Below are positions 1 through 6,774 of a stretch of DNA of 20,171 bases, in pieces (the first letter of the stretch is position 1; each line of letters opens with the position of its first letter). Made by a program: the position numbers and the translations under genes. The notes under the pieces are model-generated. The model did not search any database and was not told the DNA's origin. It was given only the letters and a program-made list of their open reading frames with translations. The stretch is from an uncultured Chitinophagaceae bacterium (GTDB lineage: Bacteria > Bacteroidota > Bacteroidia > Chitinophagales > Chitinophagaceae): assembly GCA_934502905.1 (NCBI GenBank), contig CAKSVK010000053.1, positions 1 through 20,171 of the forward strand. Reading direction: 5' to 3'.

Positions 1-116
1 TTACGTATAATGGTACTTCCCATGGTAGCCCTGTCGATACTAGTGTTTGCGCCTATCTCCACATCAGTTTCAATAATTACATTACCAGTTTGAGGTATAG
101 AAGGAAACGAACACAT
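1..116 (-). pseudogene. lpxD: LpxD-like acyltransferase fragment, N-terminal half missing, runs off left edge
   Basis: Read on the minus strand, bases 98 to 1 encode IPQTGNV followed shortly by [19 protein letters not shown]. This closely resembles the left-handed beta-helix (hexapeptide repeat) core of LpxD, the enzyme that N-acylates UDP-3-O-acylglucosamine in lipid A synthesis. The rest of the C-terminal part would lie outside the window. Upstream of IPQTGNV the frame stays open back to a TGA near base 210, but the residues (for example [18 protein letters not shown]) do not resemble the LpxD N-terminal uridine-binding domain or the earlier repeats, and I could not find those in the other two frames. 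An in-frame ATG lies at 116-114, so a short product is possible. I infer a 5'-truncated copy or a rearrangement breakpoint near base 98; a genuine short acyltransferase of the same fold is the alternative. Confidence 0.55.
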
Positions 117-223
117 ACCACAAAGTGGTGGTTTGATAAAAAAATTAACCCTTTTCTCAAGTTTGGCATAATCTTCGCAATATACTAGACATCTTTCTCA
201 AGGGTTTAGGGTTGAAACTAAAG

Positions 224-254
224 GGGGCTCATTTCCATGAGCCTCAATTTTTTT
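224..254 (+). terminator. Intrinsic terminator, plus-strand direction, with no obvious gene to terminate
   Basis: A stem of about nine base pairs (224-232 with 237-245, one G-T pair) with loop TTCC is followed by a run of seven T at 248-254. The U tract is on the plus strand only. No plus-strand gene is recognisable to its left, so it is an orphan terminator. Confidence 0.6.
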
Positions 255-489
255 ATATATACCGCTCCATTATAATTCCTTCCGGCGCAACCGGCAACCT
301 GTAGAAAATTCATAATCTGCGGGTATAACATATACTAATTCACAAGCATATTTACAAAAGGCTTTTAAAGCCAATAGAAGTAGCCATCGTAATAACGAAA
401 AAACATAACCTGCGGCATACCCTGCAGGGAATTTGGCTGCATGCGGTGCCCGGCAGTCGGCCTTACGCCAGTATTGTAACCTTCCGTCC

Positions 490-535
490 GCTTAAATGAA
501 AAAGTCTTCCCTCCTTCCAAGGTGAGAAGACTTTT
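490..535 (-). terminator. Terminator of the TonB-dependent receptor gene
   Basis: A perfect 10-bp stem, AAAAGTCTTC (500-509) with GAAGACTTTT (526-535), lies 20 bases after the receptor stop codon. On the minus strand it is followed by TTTTTCATTT. The T-rich flank on the other side is weaker, so the main direction is minus. Confidence 0.75.
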
Positions 536-554
536 CGAAAAAATAATTATTATT

Positions 555-2927
555 CTATATACGAACACCCAGGCTCACGCCCAGTGTTCTTGGATTTCCC
601 AGGTGAACGGCACCGAAGTCGTAAGCATAAGCTATATATTTTTTATCACCCAGGTTTCTTCCCCAGAACATTACCTCAAAATTTTTCGCAGAAAACCCTG
701 CACGGGTATTAAATAAGCTGTATGCTTTTTGTTCAATGCTGTTGCTGAGATCGAAATACTGGTTTCCAACACATGCCCACTCACCGCGTATTACCAAACG
801 GAGATGCTGACGGGTACCGATCGGCAGGCCATATTGCGCAGCAAAGAAAGAAGTATATGCAGGCGTGTAGATCTGTTTTTTGCCTTTGAGATCTACCACA
901 CCTCCTCCGTTTTGTGGTACAACCAGGCGGGTATAGGAGGCGTCGGTATACCCGAAATTATAATTTAGCTGCAAGCCTTTCACGGGCGTTGCTGCCAGCT
1001 CCAGCTCCGCTCCTTTACTCCTCAGCTTCCCGGCGTTGCGGGTAACAATAATGGCCACCGGCAGCACAAGCGTGGGCACCTGCATGTTCGTAACATTTGT
1101 AAAAAACAATACCAGGTTGGCATGCAGCCTGTTATTCAGGAAGCTGTTTTTAATGCCTGCTTCAAAGTTGTCGCTGTATTCGGGATCAAAAGGATGCAAC
1201 GGCGCCTGAGACGGGTCTGAAGACAATTGCGTAAGCCCGCCGGTGCGGAAGCCGCGGCTATAGGTGCCATACACATTAGTAGAAGCAGCAACATGCCAGG
1301 TTAAGCCGGCCTTGGGTGAAAACGCGCTGTAGCTTACGCCGGCTGCTGTATCAGGCAGCGTTACAAATGCCGGCTGACCGTCTTTCTGGTATTCGCTGAA
1401 GCCGCTGTATTTTTTATGCTCATAATCGTATCTCAGTCCTGCGGTCAGGTCCAGCTTATCAGTGATAGCATAAGTTCCCTGCCCGTAGAAAGCAAGTCCC
1501 TGCCCTTTTCCCAATGTCGTATTGATCGTAGCAAAATTTACATCCGGCAAACCGAAAACACCGGCATCTTCGCCATAATGGGTAGCCTGCTTATTGGGCC
1601 GGTCATCGAGGAACAAAAAGCTTCCTGCTGTCCATTGCAGCCTGCTTTGTGAAGCAGCCGGGGAACTGAACTTAAATTCCTGTGTCCAGGTTTTTACATT
1701 ATTATACTTTCTGCCGTAATCATTGATGATAGTGACAATATCCAACGGAGAAAAGTCACCATCTATCGGGCTTTTATAATAGCGGTGGTTGGACTGGTAA
1801 GCTGTTTGTGAGCTGAAGATAAAACCTCTTCCGCTGTGGTTCACCGAAAAGGAACTGAACAGGGTTTTATCACTCATACGCGCTTTTGCATTCTGGCTTA
1901 TTTCAAACGGTTTCTCAAAAGCTTCCTCCACACTTCCCGATAAGGGAAATGCACCGTCATTCAGGGTAGACTGGTGGCGAAGATTCAGGCTTATATTCCA
2001 GGCTTCAGACACTTTATATTTCAGGAAATAATTGCCCGCGTAAGTTTTCTGATCCTCAAAAGAACGTTGCGTCAGGGTATTGGTATAATAACCATTTCTG
2101 GATGTATACATTGCAGAAGCACCGAGATATAACTTTCCTTTCACGACAGGCGTACGGAAACCCGCTTCATACCGTTGCAATCCATAATTTCCCAGGTTGG
2201 CTTCAGCAAAAGCGGTTGTTTTATCCGTGGGTTGTTTGGTGATGATATTAATAACCCCTCCCATCGCATTTCTGCCGTACAAAGTTCCCTGCGGACCGCG
2301 AAGCACTTCAATGCGTTCTATATCTACCAGTTGAGAGGAATAAGTATCCAGCGTGAACTGGTTTACGCCATCCACATAAGTAGCGATCGCCGGATCGTAA
2401 GAAGTTGTTCCTATACCACGGATGGAAGTAACATTCCGTTCATCGCCCGAGTTGGAAGAATACAGGTTAGGCACTATAGCGGTAATGTCGTTCGCATGCC
2501 AAAGCCGGTATTCCTTTATATCTTTTGATGAAAGAGCGGTAATGCTTAACGGCACACGCTGCAGCTGCTCTTCCCTTTTTTGAGCCGTTACCACAACTGC
2601 ATCCAGCCTGTTGTCTGCATCTTCAAGCACCAGCTGCAGATTATTTAACCCTTCCTCCGTGACCGTAAGATTTTCATTGATCGTGGTATAACCGATTGCT
2701 GATACCTGCAGGATATAGTTACCCGTACGCAATCTCGTGATAGAGAAAACGCCGGCGTTATTCGTAACGGTACCATAGTTTGTATTCAGCAGGTAAACAG
2801 AGGCGCCGGCAACGGGCTGCATATCCTTACTTAATACGGCCCCTTTAATAGTGACATTGTTTTGCGCAGCAACCGAAACAGACAATAAACCCAACACGGC
2901 TGCCAATAAGATCCTGTTCATACGCAT
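555..2927 (-). CDS. TonB-dependent outer-membrane receptor with N-terminal carboxypeptidase-regulatory-like domain
   Basis: A 790-aa outer-membrane receptor, expected to import a ligand such as an iron-siderophore complex using TonB energy. Residues 1-22 are a signal peptide ending VAAQ. Residues 24-105 form the carboxypeptidase-D regulatory-like beta-sandwich common in Bacteroidota receptors. A TonB-box-like VVVTA lies at 111-115. The plug domain follows to about 235, with the family hallmark VLRGPQGTLYGRNAMGG at 208-224. The remainder is a 22-strand-type barrel. The chain ends LGVSLGVRI, without the usual terminal aromatic residue. No SusD-type partner lies beside it and the plug resembles siderophore receptors more than SusC, so a siderophore or other small-ligand role is more likely than glycan uptake; the ligand is not determinable here. 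Starts at 2927 (MRMNR) and 2921 (MNR) are both possible. A TAnnTTTG element lies 30 bases upstream and a clear terminator follows. Confidence 0.9.
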   Translation of the reverse strand: MRMNRILLAAVLGLLSVSVAAQNNVTIKGAVLSKDMQPVAGASVYLLNTNYGTVTNNAGVFSITRLRTGNYILQVSAIGYTTINENLTVTEEGLNNLQLVLEDADNRLDAVVVTAQKREEQLQRVPLSITALSSKDIKEYRLWHANDITAIVPNLYSSNSGDERNVTSIRGIGTTSYDPAIATYVDGVNQFTLDTYSSQLVDIERIEVLRGPQGTLYGRNAMGGVINIITKQPTDKTTAFAEANLGNYGLQRYEAGFRTPVVKGKLYLGASAMYTSRNGYYTNTLTQRSFEDQKTYAGNYFLKYKVSEAWNISLNLRHQSTLNDGAFPLSGSVEEAFEKPFEISQNAKARMSDKTLFSSFSVNHSGRGFIFSSQTAYQSNHRYYKSPIDGDFSPLDIVTIINDYGRKYNNVKTWTQEFKFSSPAASQSRLQWTAGSFLFLDDRPNKQATHYGEDAGVFGLPDVNFATINTTLGKGQGLAFYGQGTYAITDKLDLTAGLRYDYEHKKYSGFSEYQKDGQPAFVTLPDTAAGVSYSAFSPKAGLTWHVAASTNVYGTYSRGFRTGGLTQLSSDPSQAPLHPFDPEYSDNFEAGIKNSFLNNRLHANLVLFFTNVTNMQVPTLVLPVAIIVTRNAGKLRSKGAELELAATPVKGLQLNYNFGYTDASYTRLVVPQNGGGVVDLKGKKQIYTPAYTSFFAAQYGLPIGTRQHLRLVIRGEWACVGNQYFDLSNSIEQKAYSLFNTRAGFSAKNFEVMFWGRNLGDKKYIAYAYDFGAVHLGNPRTLGVSLGVRI

Positions 2928-2957
2928 TAAGCAAATAAGATTTTGAAAAATAATTTA

Positions 2958-2965
2958 CAAATATA
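2958..2965 (-). promoter_or_regulatory. Candidate -7 element of the TonB receptor gene
   Basis: The minus strand reads TATATTTG, an exact match to the Bacteroidota -7 consensus TAnnTTTG, ending 30 bases before the start codon at 2927. No TTTG is seen at the expected -33 spacing, so the promoter may be weak or activator-dependent. Confidence 0.4.
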
Positions 2966-3221
2966 CCAAGTCATACCGTATAAGCCGGCGCCGGCAACAC
3001 ATTACAAAGAGTTTTATTCTTCCTGTCTGTATTACAGGCAGAAGAACACAATGAAAATGATATTTATCCAGCACAGTTCAGCACAGATGAAGGTATAACA
3101 CACCACGACCGGGAGTAAAGCTCTTCTATAAAAAAGATTAGCTGATTCAAAGCACTACGAATGACGTGAGGCAATCTAAAATATTAACAGTATGGTATCG
3201 TGGGGCGGCACTATTATAATG

Positions 3222-3229
3222 TATATTTG
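3222..3229 (+). promoter_or_regulatory. Candidate -7 element of the 108-aa protein gene
   Basis: TATATTTG matches TAnnTTTG and lies 94 bases upstream of the ATG at 3324, which would give a leader of roughly 85-90 bases. No -33 TTTG is present at the right spacing. Confidence 0.3.
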
Positions 3230-3323
3230 GGCTATACAATCAATATATTTTTAATGTTTTCTATTTAAGTAATCCGTTTCCCTTTGATCGGGTGCCTGTC
3301 AGGGTTAACTAAAAACTTGCATC

Positions 3324-3650
3324 ATGGATCAATATCAAATAATTTTACCTGAAAATATCACGGCGGTGGTGCTGCATAAAAGAATCGGGGTGCGCCGTCC
3401 TCACAAATTCCTGTTCTTCAAGGTAAGAGACAAAGAACAGTTGATCGCCTACACTGCCTTATTGCAATCCGGACAAAAAAGTGAAACGGTGGAAATATTC
3501 AAATCCTGGAAAAACGGAGAGTGGATAGACGGTCTCCTGAAAGACGGGAAAAAAATCAACACGGAAAATGAGATCACGCAAATGTTGAAAAAGGAAATAG
3601 ACCGTTACGAAACCATGCTGGGAGAAAATGCCTATACCAGATTATTCTAA
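3324..3650 (+). CDS. Small conserved-looking protein of unknown function
   Basis: A 108-aa cytoplasmic-looking protein that I do not recognise. It has no signal peptide and no membrane segment. The N-terminal half (residues 1-50) has alternating hydrophobic stretches (IILPENITAVVLHK, HKFLFFKV) suggesting beta strands. The C-terminal half is highly charged and lysine/glutamate-rich, with a probable helix around residues 80-100. The start is the only ATG close to the open frame, preceded by an A-rich sequence and no Shine-Dalgarno, as is usual in Bacteroidota. Its last nine bases overlap the end of the convergent esterase gene. The length, normal composition and position in a space otherwise free of genes make it likely real. 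Any functional link with the neighbouring esterase and ligases is unproven. Confidence 0.65.
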   Translation: MDQYQIILPENITAVVLHKRIGVRRPHKFLFFKVRDKEQLIAYTALLQSGQKSETVEIFKSWKNGEWIDGLLKDGKKINTENEITQMLKKEIDRYETMLGENAYTRLF

Positions 3651-4448
3651 ACCCCATCCCCACTGAAGAAAACAGGGCATTGCTTTTGCCCAGGTAGCTA
3701 CATCATGTTTTCCATCTTCCAGTTCCAGGTACCTGATATCATTCAGCCGGTGATATCCTTTTCGTTCCAGCTCTTCAATAAGACCCAGGGTGTCGTCTAT
3801 GGAATCTATGATACCGTTATTGTTCCGGTCTTCTGTCTCATCCATGGTCCCCGTTTCAAAGAAGAATTTTAACCAGGGCGCATACATCCCCTTCCTTATC
3901 TGATCATGCATGATCCGGTCTGTTTCTTCCACATATCCTTCATCAAGTCCTTTAGAGCGCCACCAGAGCGATCCGCTGAAAACACCTATCCTGAAAAACT
4001 CCCTGGGATGTGACCATACAATATCCAGGGCGGATAAACCTCCCAGCGAAAAGCCGCAGAAAGATTTGGTCTTAAAAGAGTGTATCCCGCTTTGTTTCCT
4101 GATAAACGGCAATAACTCTTCAAAAACAAAACGGGTATACAATCCGGCTTTGGCGCCCCTTCCTTTATAATCCGGAATGCCGGCTACGCCATATTCATTT
4201 TTCCTGTCCTCACCGCAGTGGATCCCCACACAAAACAGCGGCGCGATCTTCCCGTCACTTTGCAGCCGGGTAAGCATGTCCCGCAGTTCCAGCTTCTCCA
4301 TATCCTGACCATCATTGATCAATAATAAGCTGATACCAGCACCCTCTGCACCGGACAAAGGATAATAGAGATCCACCTTTACTTCCCTTTTCAGGAAAGA
4401 AGAGCGGATAACGTGATGCGTCACGGGTATTGATATTTTGGTAGTCAT
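3642..4448 (-). CDS. Esterase D/enterochelin-esterase-like alpha/beta hydrolase with an EF-hand-like loop
   Basis: A 268-aa cytoplasmic alpha/beta hydrolase of the esterase D / YieL-Fes type, expected to hydrolyse an ester or similar acyl bond. The nucleophile elbow is GFSLGG (132-137), with Ser134. The likely catalytic histidine is His248 in LEDGKHDV; the acid is probably one of the aspartates around 203-207. Residues 207-218 read DRNNNGIIDSID, which has the spacing of an EF-hand or dockerin calcium loop (D1, N3, N5, G6, I8, D9, D12) and sits just before the cap/His region. No signal peptide is visible. It is transcribed away from the ATP-grasp and carboxylate-amine ligase genes across a shared 221-base region, suggesting a common pathway in which it may act on, or trim, the ligase product. 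Its stop overlaps the convergent small gene by 9 bases, with no terminator between them. Confidence 0.85.
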   Translation of the reverse strand: MTTKISIPVTHHVIRSSFLKREVKVDLYYPLSGAEGAGISLLLINDGQDMEKLELRDMLTRLQSDGKIAPLFCVGIHCGEDRKNEYGVAGIPDYKGRGAKAGLYTRFVFEELLPFIRKQSGIHSFKTKSFCGFSLGGLSALDIVWSHPREFFRIGVFSGSLWWRSKGLDEGYVEETDRIMHDQIRKGMYAPWLKFFFETGTMDETEDRNNNGIIDSIDDTLGLIEELERKGYHRLNDIRYLELEDGKHDVATWAKAMPCFLQWGWGLE

Positions 4449-4573
4449 TGCTTAATTAAAATACAGGAACAGGATATTATACTGTATTAACGGCGGCAAA
4501 TTAAAAACAGTATCTTCAAAAAACCATATAATTTATCCTTACAGGGAAAACATTCATGAAATAAACAAAGCCT

Positions 4574-4605
4574 TTTGGTGATTCAGCAGGAAAAAAATAG
4601 ATTTG
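4574..4605 (+). promoter_or_regulatory. Bacteroidota-type promoter for the ATP-grasp / carboxylate-amine ligase pair
   Basis: TTTG at 4574-4577 and TAGATTTG at 4598-4605 are separated by 20 bases, matching the Bacteroidota -33/-7 consensus (TTTG, then about 19-21 bases, then TAnnTTTG). Transcription would start near 4612, leaving a leader of roughly 58 bases before the ATG at 4670. This is the best promoter match in the window. Confidence 0.65.
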
Positions 4606-4669
4606 GGAAAAATCAGATATATTCAGGATCTGCTTTAAAATTACCAAAACCGGCTAAAAACACAAGAAT

Positions 4670-5620
4670 ATGAAAAAAATCGGAATATTACATGGAAAAG
4701 AGCGTTCCTTCCCCACAGCATTTGTAGAGCGGATCAACCGGAAAAAACCTGACGGAATTATTGCCGAGCCGGTTCTCATAGACAAGGTAATGCAGGGTGA
4801 GAGCAGCGGGTATGCTGTTATTGTCGATCGTATTTCCCAGGATGTTCCGTTTTACAGGGCCTTTTTGAAGAATGCCGCTATCAGCGGTACCGCCGTTATC
4901 AATAATCCCTTCTGGTGGAGCGCGGACGAGAAATTTTTCAACAATGCGCTGGCAACAAAAATAAATGTGCCGGTGCCCAAAACCGTGATACTTCCGTCAA
5001 GGGAACTGCCGCCGGATACTTCCGAAGACTCTTTTTCCAACCTGGCTTATCCCCTCGACTGGGAGGGTATCTTTAATTATGTAGGCTTTCCCGCTTACAT
5101 GAAACCCTTTGCGGGCGGGGGCTGGAAAAATGTCTACCGGCTGGAGAGCATGGACGATTTCTTCAATAAGCATTCGGAAACCGGTGAACTGGTAATGCTG
5201 CTCCAGGAAGAAATTGTTTTTGAGGAATATTACAGGTGTTATTGCATCGGGGGCAAACATGTCCGCATTATGCCTTACGAGCCACGCAACCCGCATCACC
5301 TGCGCTATGTTGCCGATTTTAACCCCGGCGAGGAAAGATACCGGCAAATGGAAGAAATTGTGCTGCGCATCAACCAATACCTTGGATACGACTTCAATAC
5401 CGTTGAGCTGGCCCTGAGGAACGGCGTACCGTATGCGATCGATTTTTGTAATCCCGCACCCGATGCGGATATAGCCAGTGTGGGTGAGGAGAATTTTGAA
5501 TGGGTGGTAGAAACAGCGGCTAACTACGCTATAGAAAGGGCGCAGGCTTTCAGGGAAGGTGTGGACAACCTGACCTGGGGACAGTTCATCAAAAAAAGCG
5601 TCATCCGGGAAAAATTATAA
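4670..5620 (+). CDS. ATP-grasp ligase, RimK/D-Ala-ligase-like superfamily, substrate unknown
   Basis: A 316-aa ATP-grasp enzyme; the superfamily activates a carboxylate as an acyl phosphate and joins it to an amine or thiol. The N-terminal domain (about 1-100) carries ILHGKERSFP and the NNPFWW segment. The ATP-binding lysine is probably Lys145 in YMKPFAGGGWK, where the glycine-rich loop follows. The hinge/adenine-contact segment is LLQEEIV (177-183). Metal-binding acidic residues are likely Glu247 (NTVELAL) and Asp258 (AIDFCNP). There is no signal peptide. It is the first gene of a two-gene unit, 39 bases before the YbdK-type ligase, and divergent from an esterase. The pairing of two different carboxylate-amine ligases suggests successive amide-bond formations on a small molecule or peptide. 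The substrate cannot be read from the sequence. Confidence 0.82.
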   Translation: MKKIGILHGKERSFPTAFVERINRKKPDGIIAEPVLIDKVMQGESSGYAVIVDRISQDVPFYRAFLKNAAISGTAVINNPFWWSADEKFFNNALATKINVPVPKTVILPSRELPPDTSEDSFSNLAYPLDWEGIFNYVGFPAYMKPFAGGGWKNVYRLESMDDFFNKHSETGELVMLLQEEIVFEEYYRCYCIGGKHVRIMPYEPRNPHHLRYVADFNPGEERYRQMEEIVLRINQYLGYDFNTVELALRNGVPYAIDFCNPAPDADIASVGEENFEWVVETAANYAIERAQAFREGVDNLTWGQFIKKSVIREKL

Positions 5621-5659
5621 ATTCAATTGACCAATACATAACGCCCAACATACCTGATC

Positions 5660-6772
5660 ATGGCTAATCTCAGTTATAAGCAATTCACGCTCGGCATCGA
5701 GGAGGAATACATGGTGCTGGATCCCCAGACATTTGAGCTAAAAAGTCATGAGCAGAAAATTGTTACGGAGGGACAAAAAATCATAAGGGACAAGGTAAAG
5801 GCCGAAATGCACCAGGCAGTGGTGGAAGTAGGGACCGACATCTGTGAAAACATTGACGTTGCCTACAACGATGTAAGTGTGCTGCGAAGGACCATAGCAT
5901 CGATAGCGGGAGAACTCGGACTGGCAATGGGCGCCTCCGGCACACATCCCTTCAGCTTGTGGGAAAGCCAGCTGATCACAGATAACATTCGTTACCATGA
6001 GATCGTAAACGAAATGCAGGATGCTGCCAGAAGCAATCTCATATTTGGGCTGCATGTGCATGTGGGAATGGAAAACCGGAAAATGGCCATCCACATTGCC
6101 AACTCGGCGCGGTATTTTCTTCCCCACGTTTTTGCCCTCAGCACCAATTCCCCGTTTTGGGAAGACCGGGATACCGGGTTCAAGTCATTCCGCACAAAGG
6201 TTTTTGATAAATTTCCCAGGACCGGCATACCGGATTTTTTTGAAAGCATTGAAGCATACGATAACTATGTCAACCTGCTGATAAAAACGAACTGTATTGA
6301 TAACGCCAAAAAAATATGGTGGGACCTTCGTGTGCATCCCTTCTTTAATACCGTAGAATTCAGGGTGTGTGATGTGACGCTTACCATTGACGAGACCATT
6401 GCAATAGCTGCCCTGTTCCAGGCCATATGCGCCAAGCTGTATAAGCTGCGGATGGAGAACCTGAATTTCATACAATATTCACGCGCTCTGGTAAATGAAA
6501 ATAAGTGGCGTGCCAGCCGTTACGGACTGGATGGCCACCTGATAGACTTTGGAAAAGAGGAAGAAGTGAATACCCGCGTGCTGATCTACGAGCTGCTCGA
6601 CTTTGTGGATGATGTGGTAGACCACCTGGGATCAAGGCACAGGCTGGCCATGGTACAGCGGGTCATAGAAAAGGGAACAGGCGCCGACAGGCAATTGGCC
6701 GTGTATAAAGACACACAAAGCCTGCAGGCAGTTGCACAGTATATTAACTCCCAGTTCCTGGCAGATCTGTAA
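5660..6772 (+). CDS. YbdK-type carboxylate-amine ligase (glutamate-cysteine ligase family 2)
   Basis: A 370-aa protein matching the YbdK/GCS2 family (about 370 aa), of the glutamine-synthetase fold. The family's Escherichia coli member has weak glutamate-cysteine ligase activity; true substrates are mostly unknown. Visible hallmarks are LGIEEEYMVLDP near the N-terminus (ATP/metal glutamates), GTDICENI, the GTHPF segment, GLHVHVGM, and WWDLRVHPFFNTVEFRVCDV in the second half. All the acidic and histidine metal-site segments appear intact, so it should be active. It follows the ATP-grasp gene by 39 bases in the same direction and probably shares its mRNA. Because the family uses glutamate-like donors, the pair could build a gamma-glutamyl or other amide compound. 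Its stop codon is only 2 bases from the stop of the convergent peptidase gene. Confidence 0.9.
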   Translation: MANLSYKQFTLGIEEEYMVLDPQTFELKSHEQKIVTEGQKIIRDKVKAEMHQAVVEVGTDICENIDVAYNDVSVLRRTIASIAGELGLAMGASGTHPFSLWESQLITDNIRYHEIVNEMQDAARSNLIFGLHVHVGMENRKMAIHIANSARYFLPHVFALSTNSPFWEDRDTGFKSFRTKVFDKFPRTGIPDFFESIEAYDNYVNLLIKTNCIDNAKKIWWDLRVHPFFNTVEFRVCDVTLTIDETIAIAALFQAICAKLYKLRMENLNFIQYSRALVNENKWRASRYGLDGHLIDFGKEEEVNTRVLIYELLDFVDDVVDHLGSRHRLAMVQRVIEKGTGADRQLAVYKDTQSLQAVAQYINSQFLADL

Positions 6773-6774
6773 AT

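Larger units (their letters stand above)
117..554. other. Gap between the LpxD-like fragment and the TonB receptor, no convincing gene
   Basis: This AT-rich stretch holds two hairpins, listed separately. It also has a 9-base direct repeat TTTCTCAAG (153-161 and 194-202), flanked on the outside by inverted AACCC (147-151) and GGGTT (202-206). The minus-strand reading 365-568 is open but runs straight through the terminator of the TonB receptor, so I do not call it a gene. Confidence 0.6.
2928..3323. other. Divergent intergenic region between the TonB receptor and the 108-aa protein
   Basis: No gene seen. The region holds a candidate -7 element for each flanking gene (listed separately), an imperfect hairpin at 3017-3046 (six outer pairs, one bulged C, seven inner pairs including one G-T, loop ATT), and a direct repeat CAGCACAG around 3070-3088. 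The hairpin lies about 90 bases upstream of the receptor start and has no T tract, so it is not a terminator. I could not recognise a Fur-type box with confidence. Confidence 0.55.

Noticed and set aside
3..188. Plus-strand reading of 61 codons from the left edge ([14 protein letters not shown]), with a terminator 36 bases later
   Set aside because: The opposite strand gives an LpxD-like match over bases 1-98, which is a much stronger signal, and this reading resembles nothing.
147..206. AACCC/GGGTT inverted ends with a TTTCTCAAG direct repeat as a mobile-element remnant
   Set aside because: The arms are only five bases and no transposase sequence is present.
365..568. Minus-strand open frame of 67 codons next to the TonB receptor
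   Set aside because: It overlaps the receptor's end and runs through its terminator hairpin; no homology is apparent.
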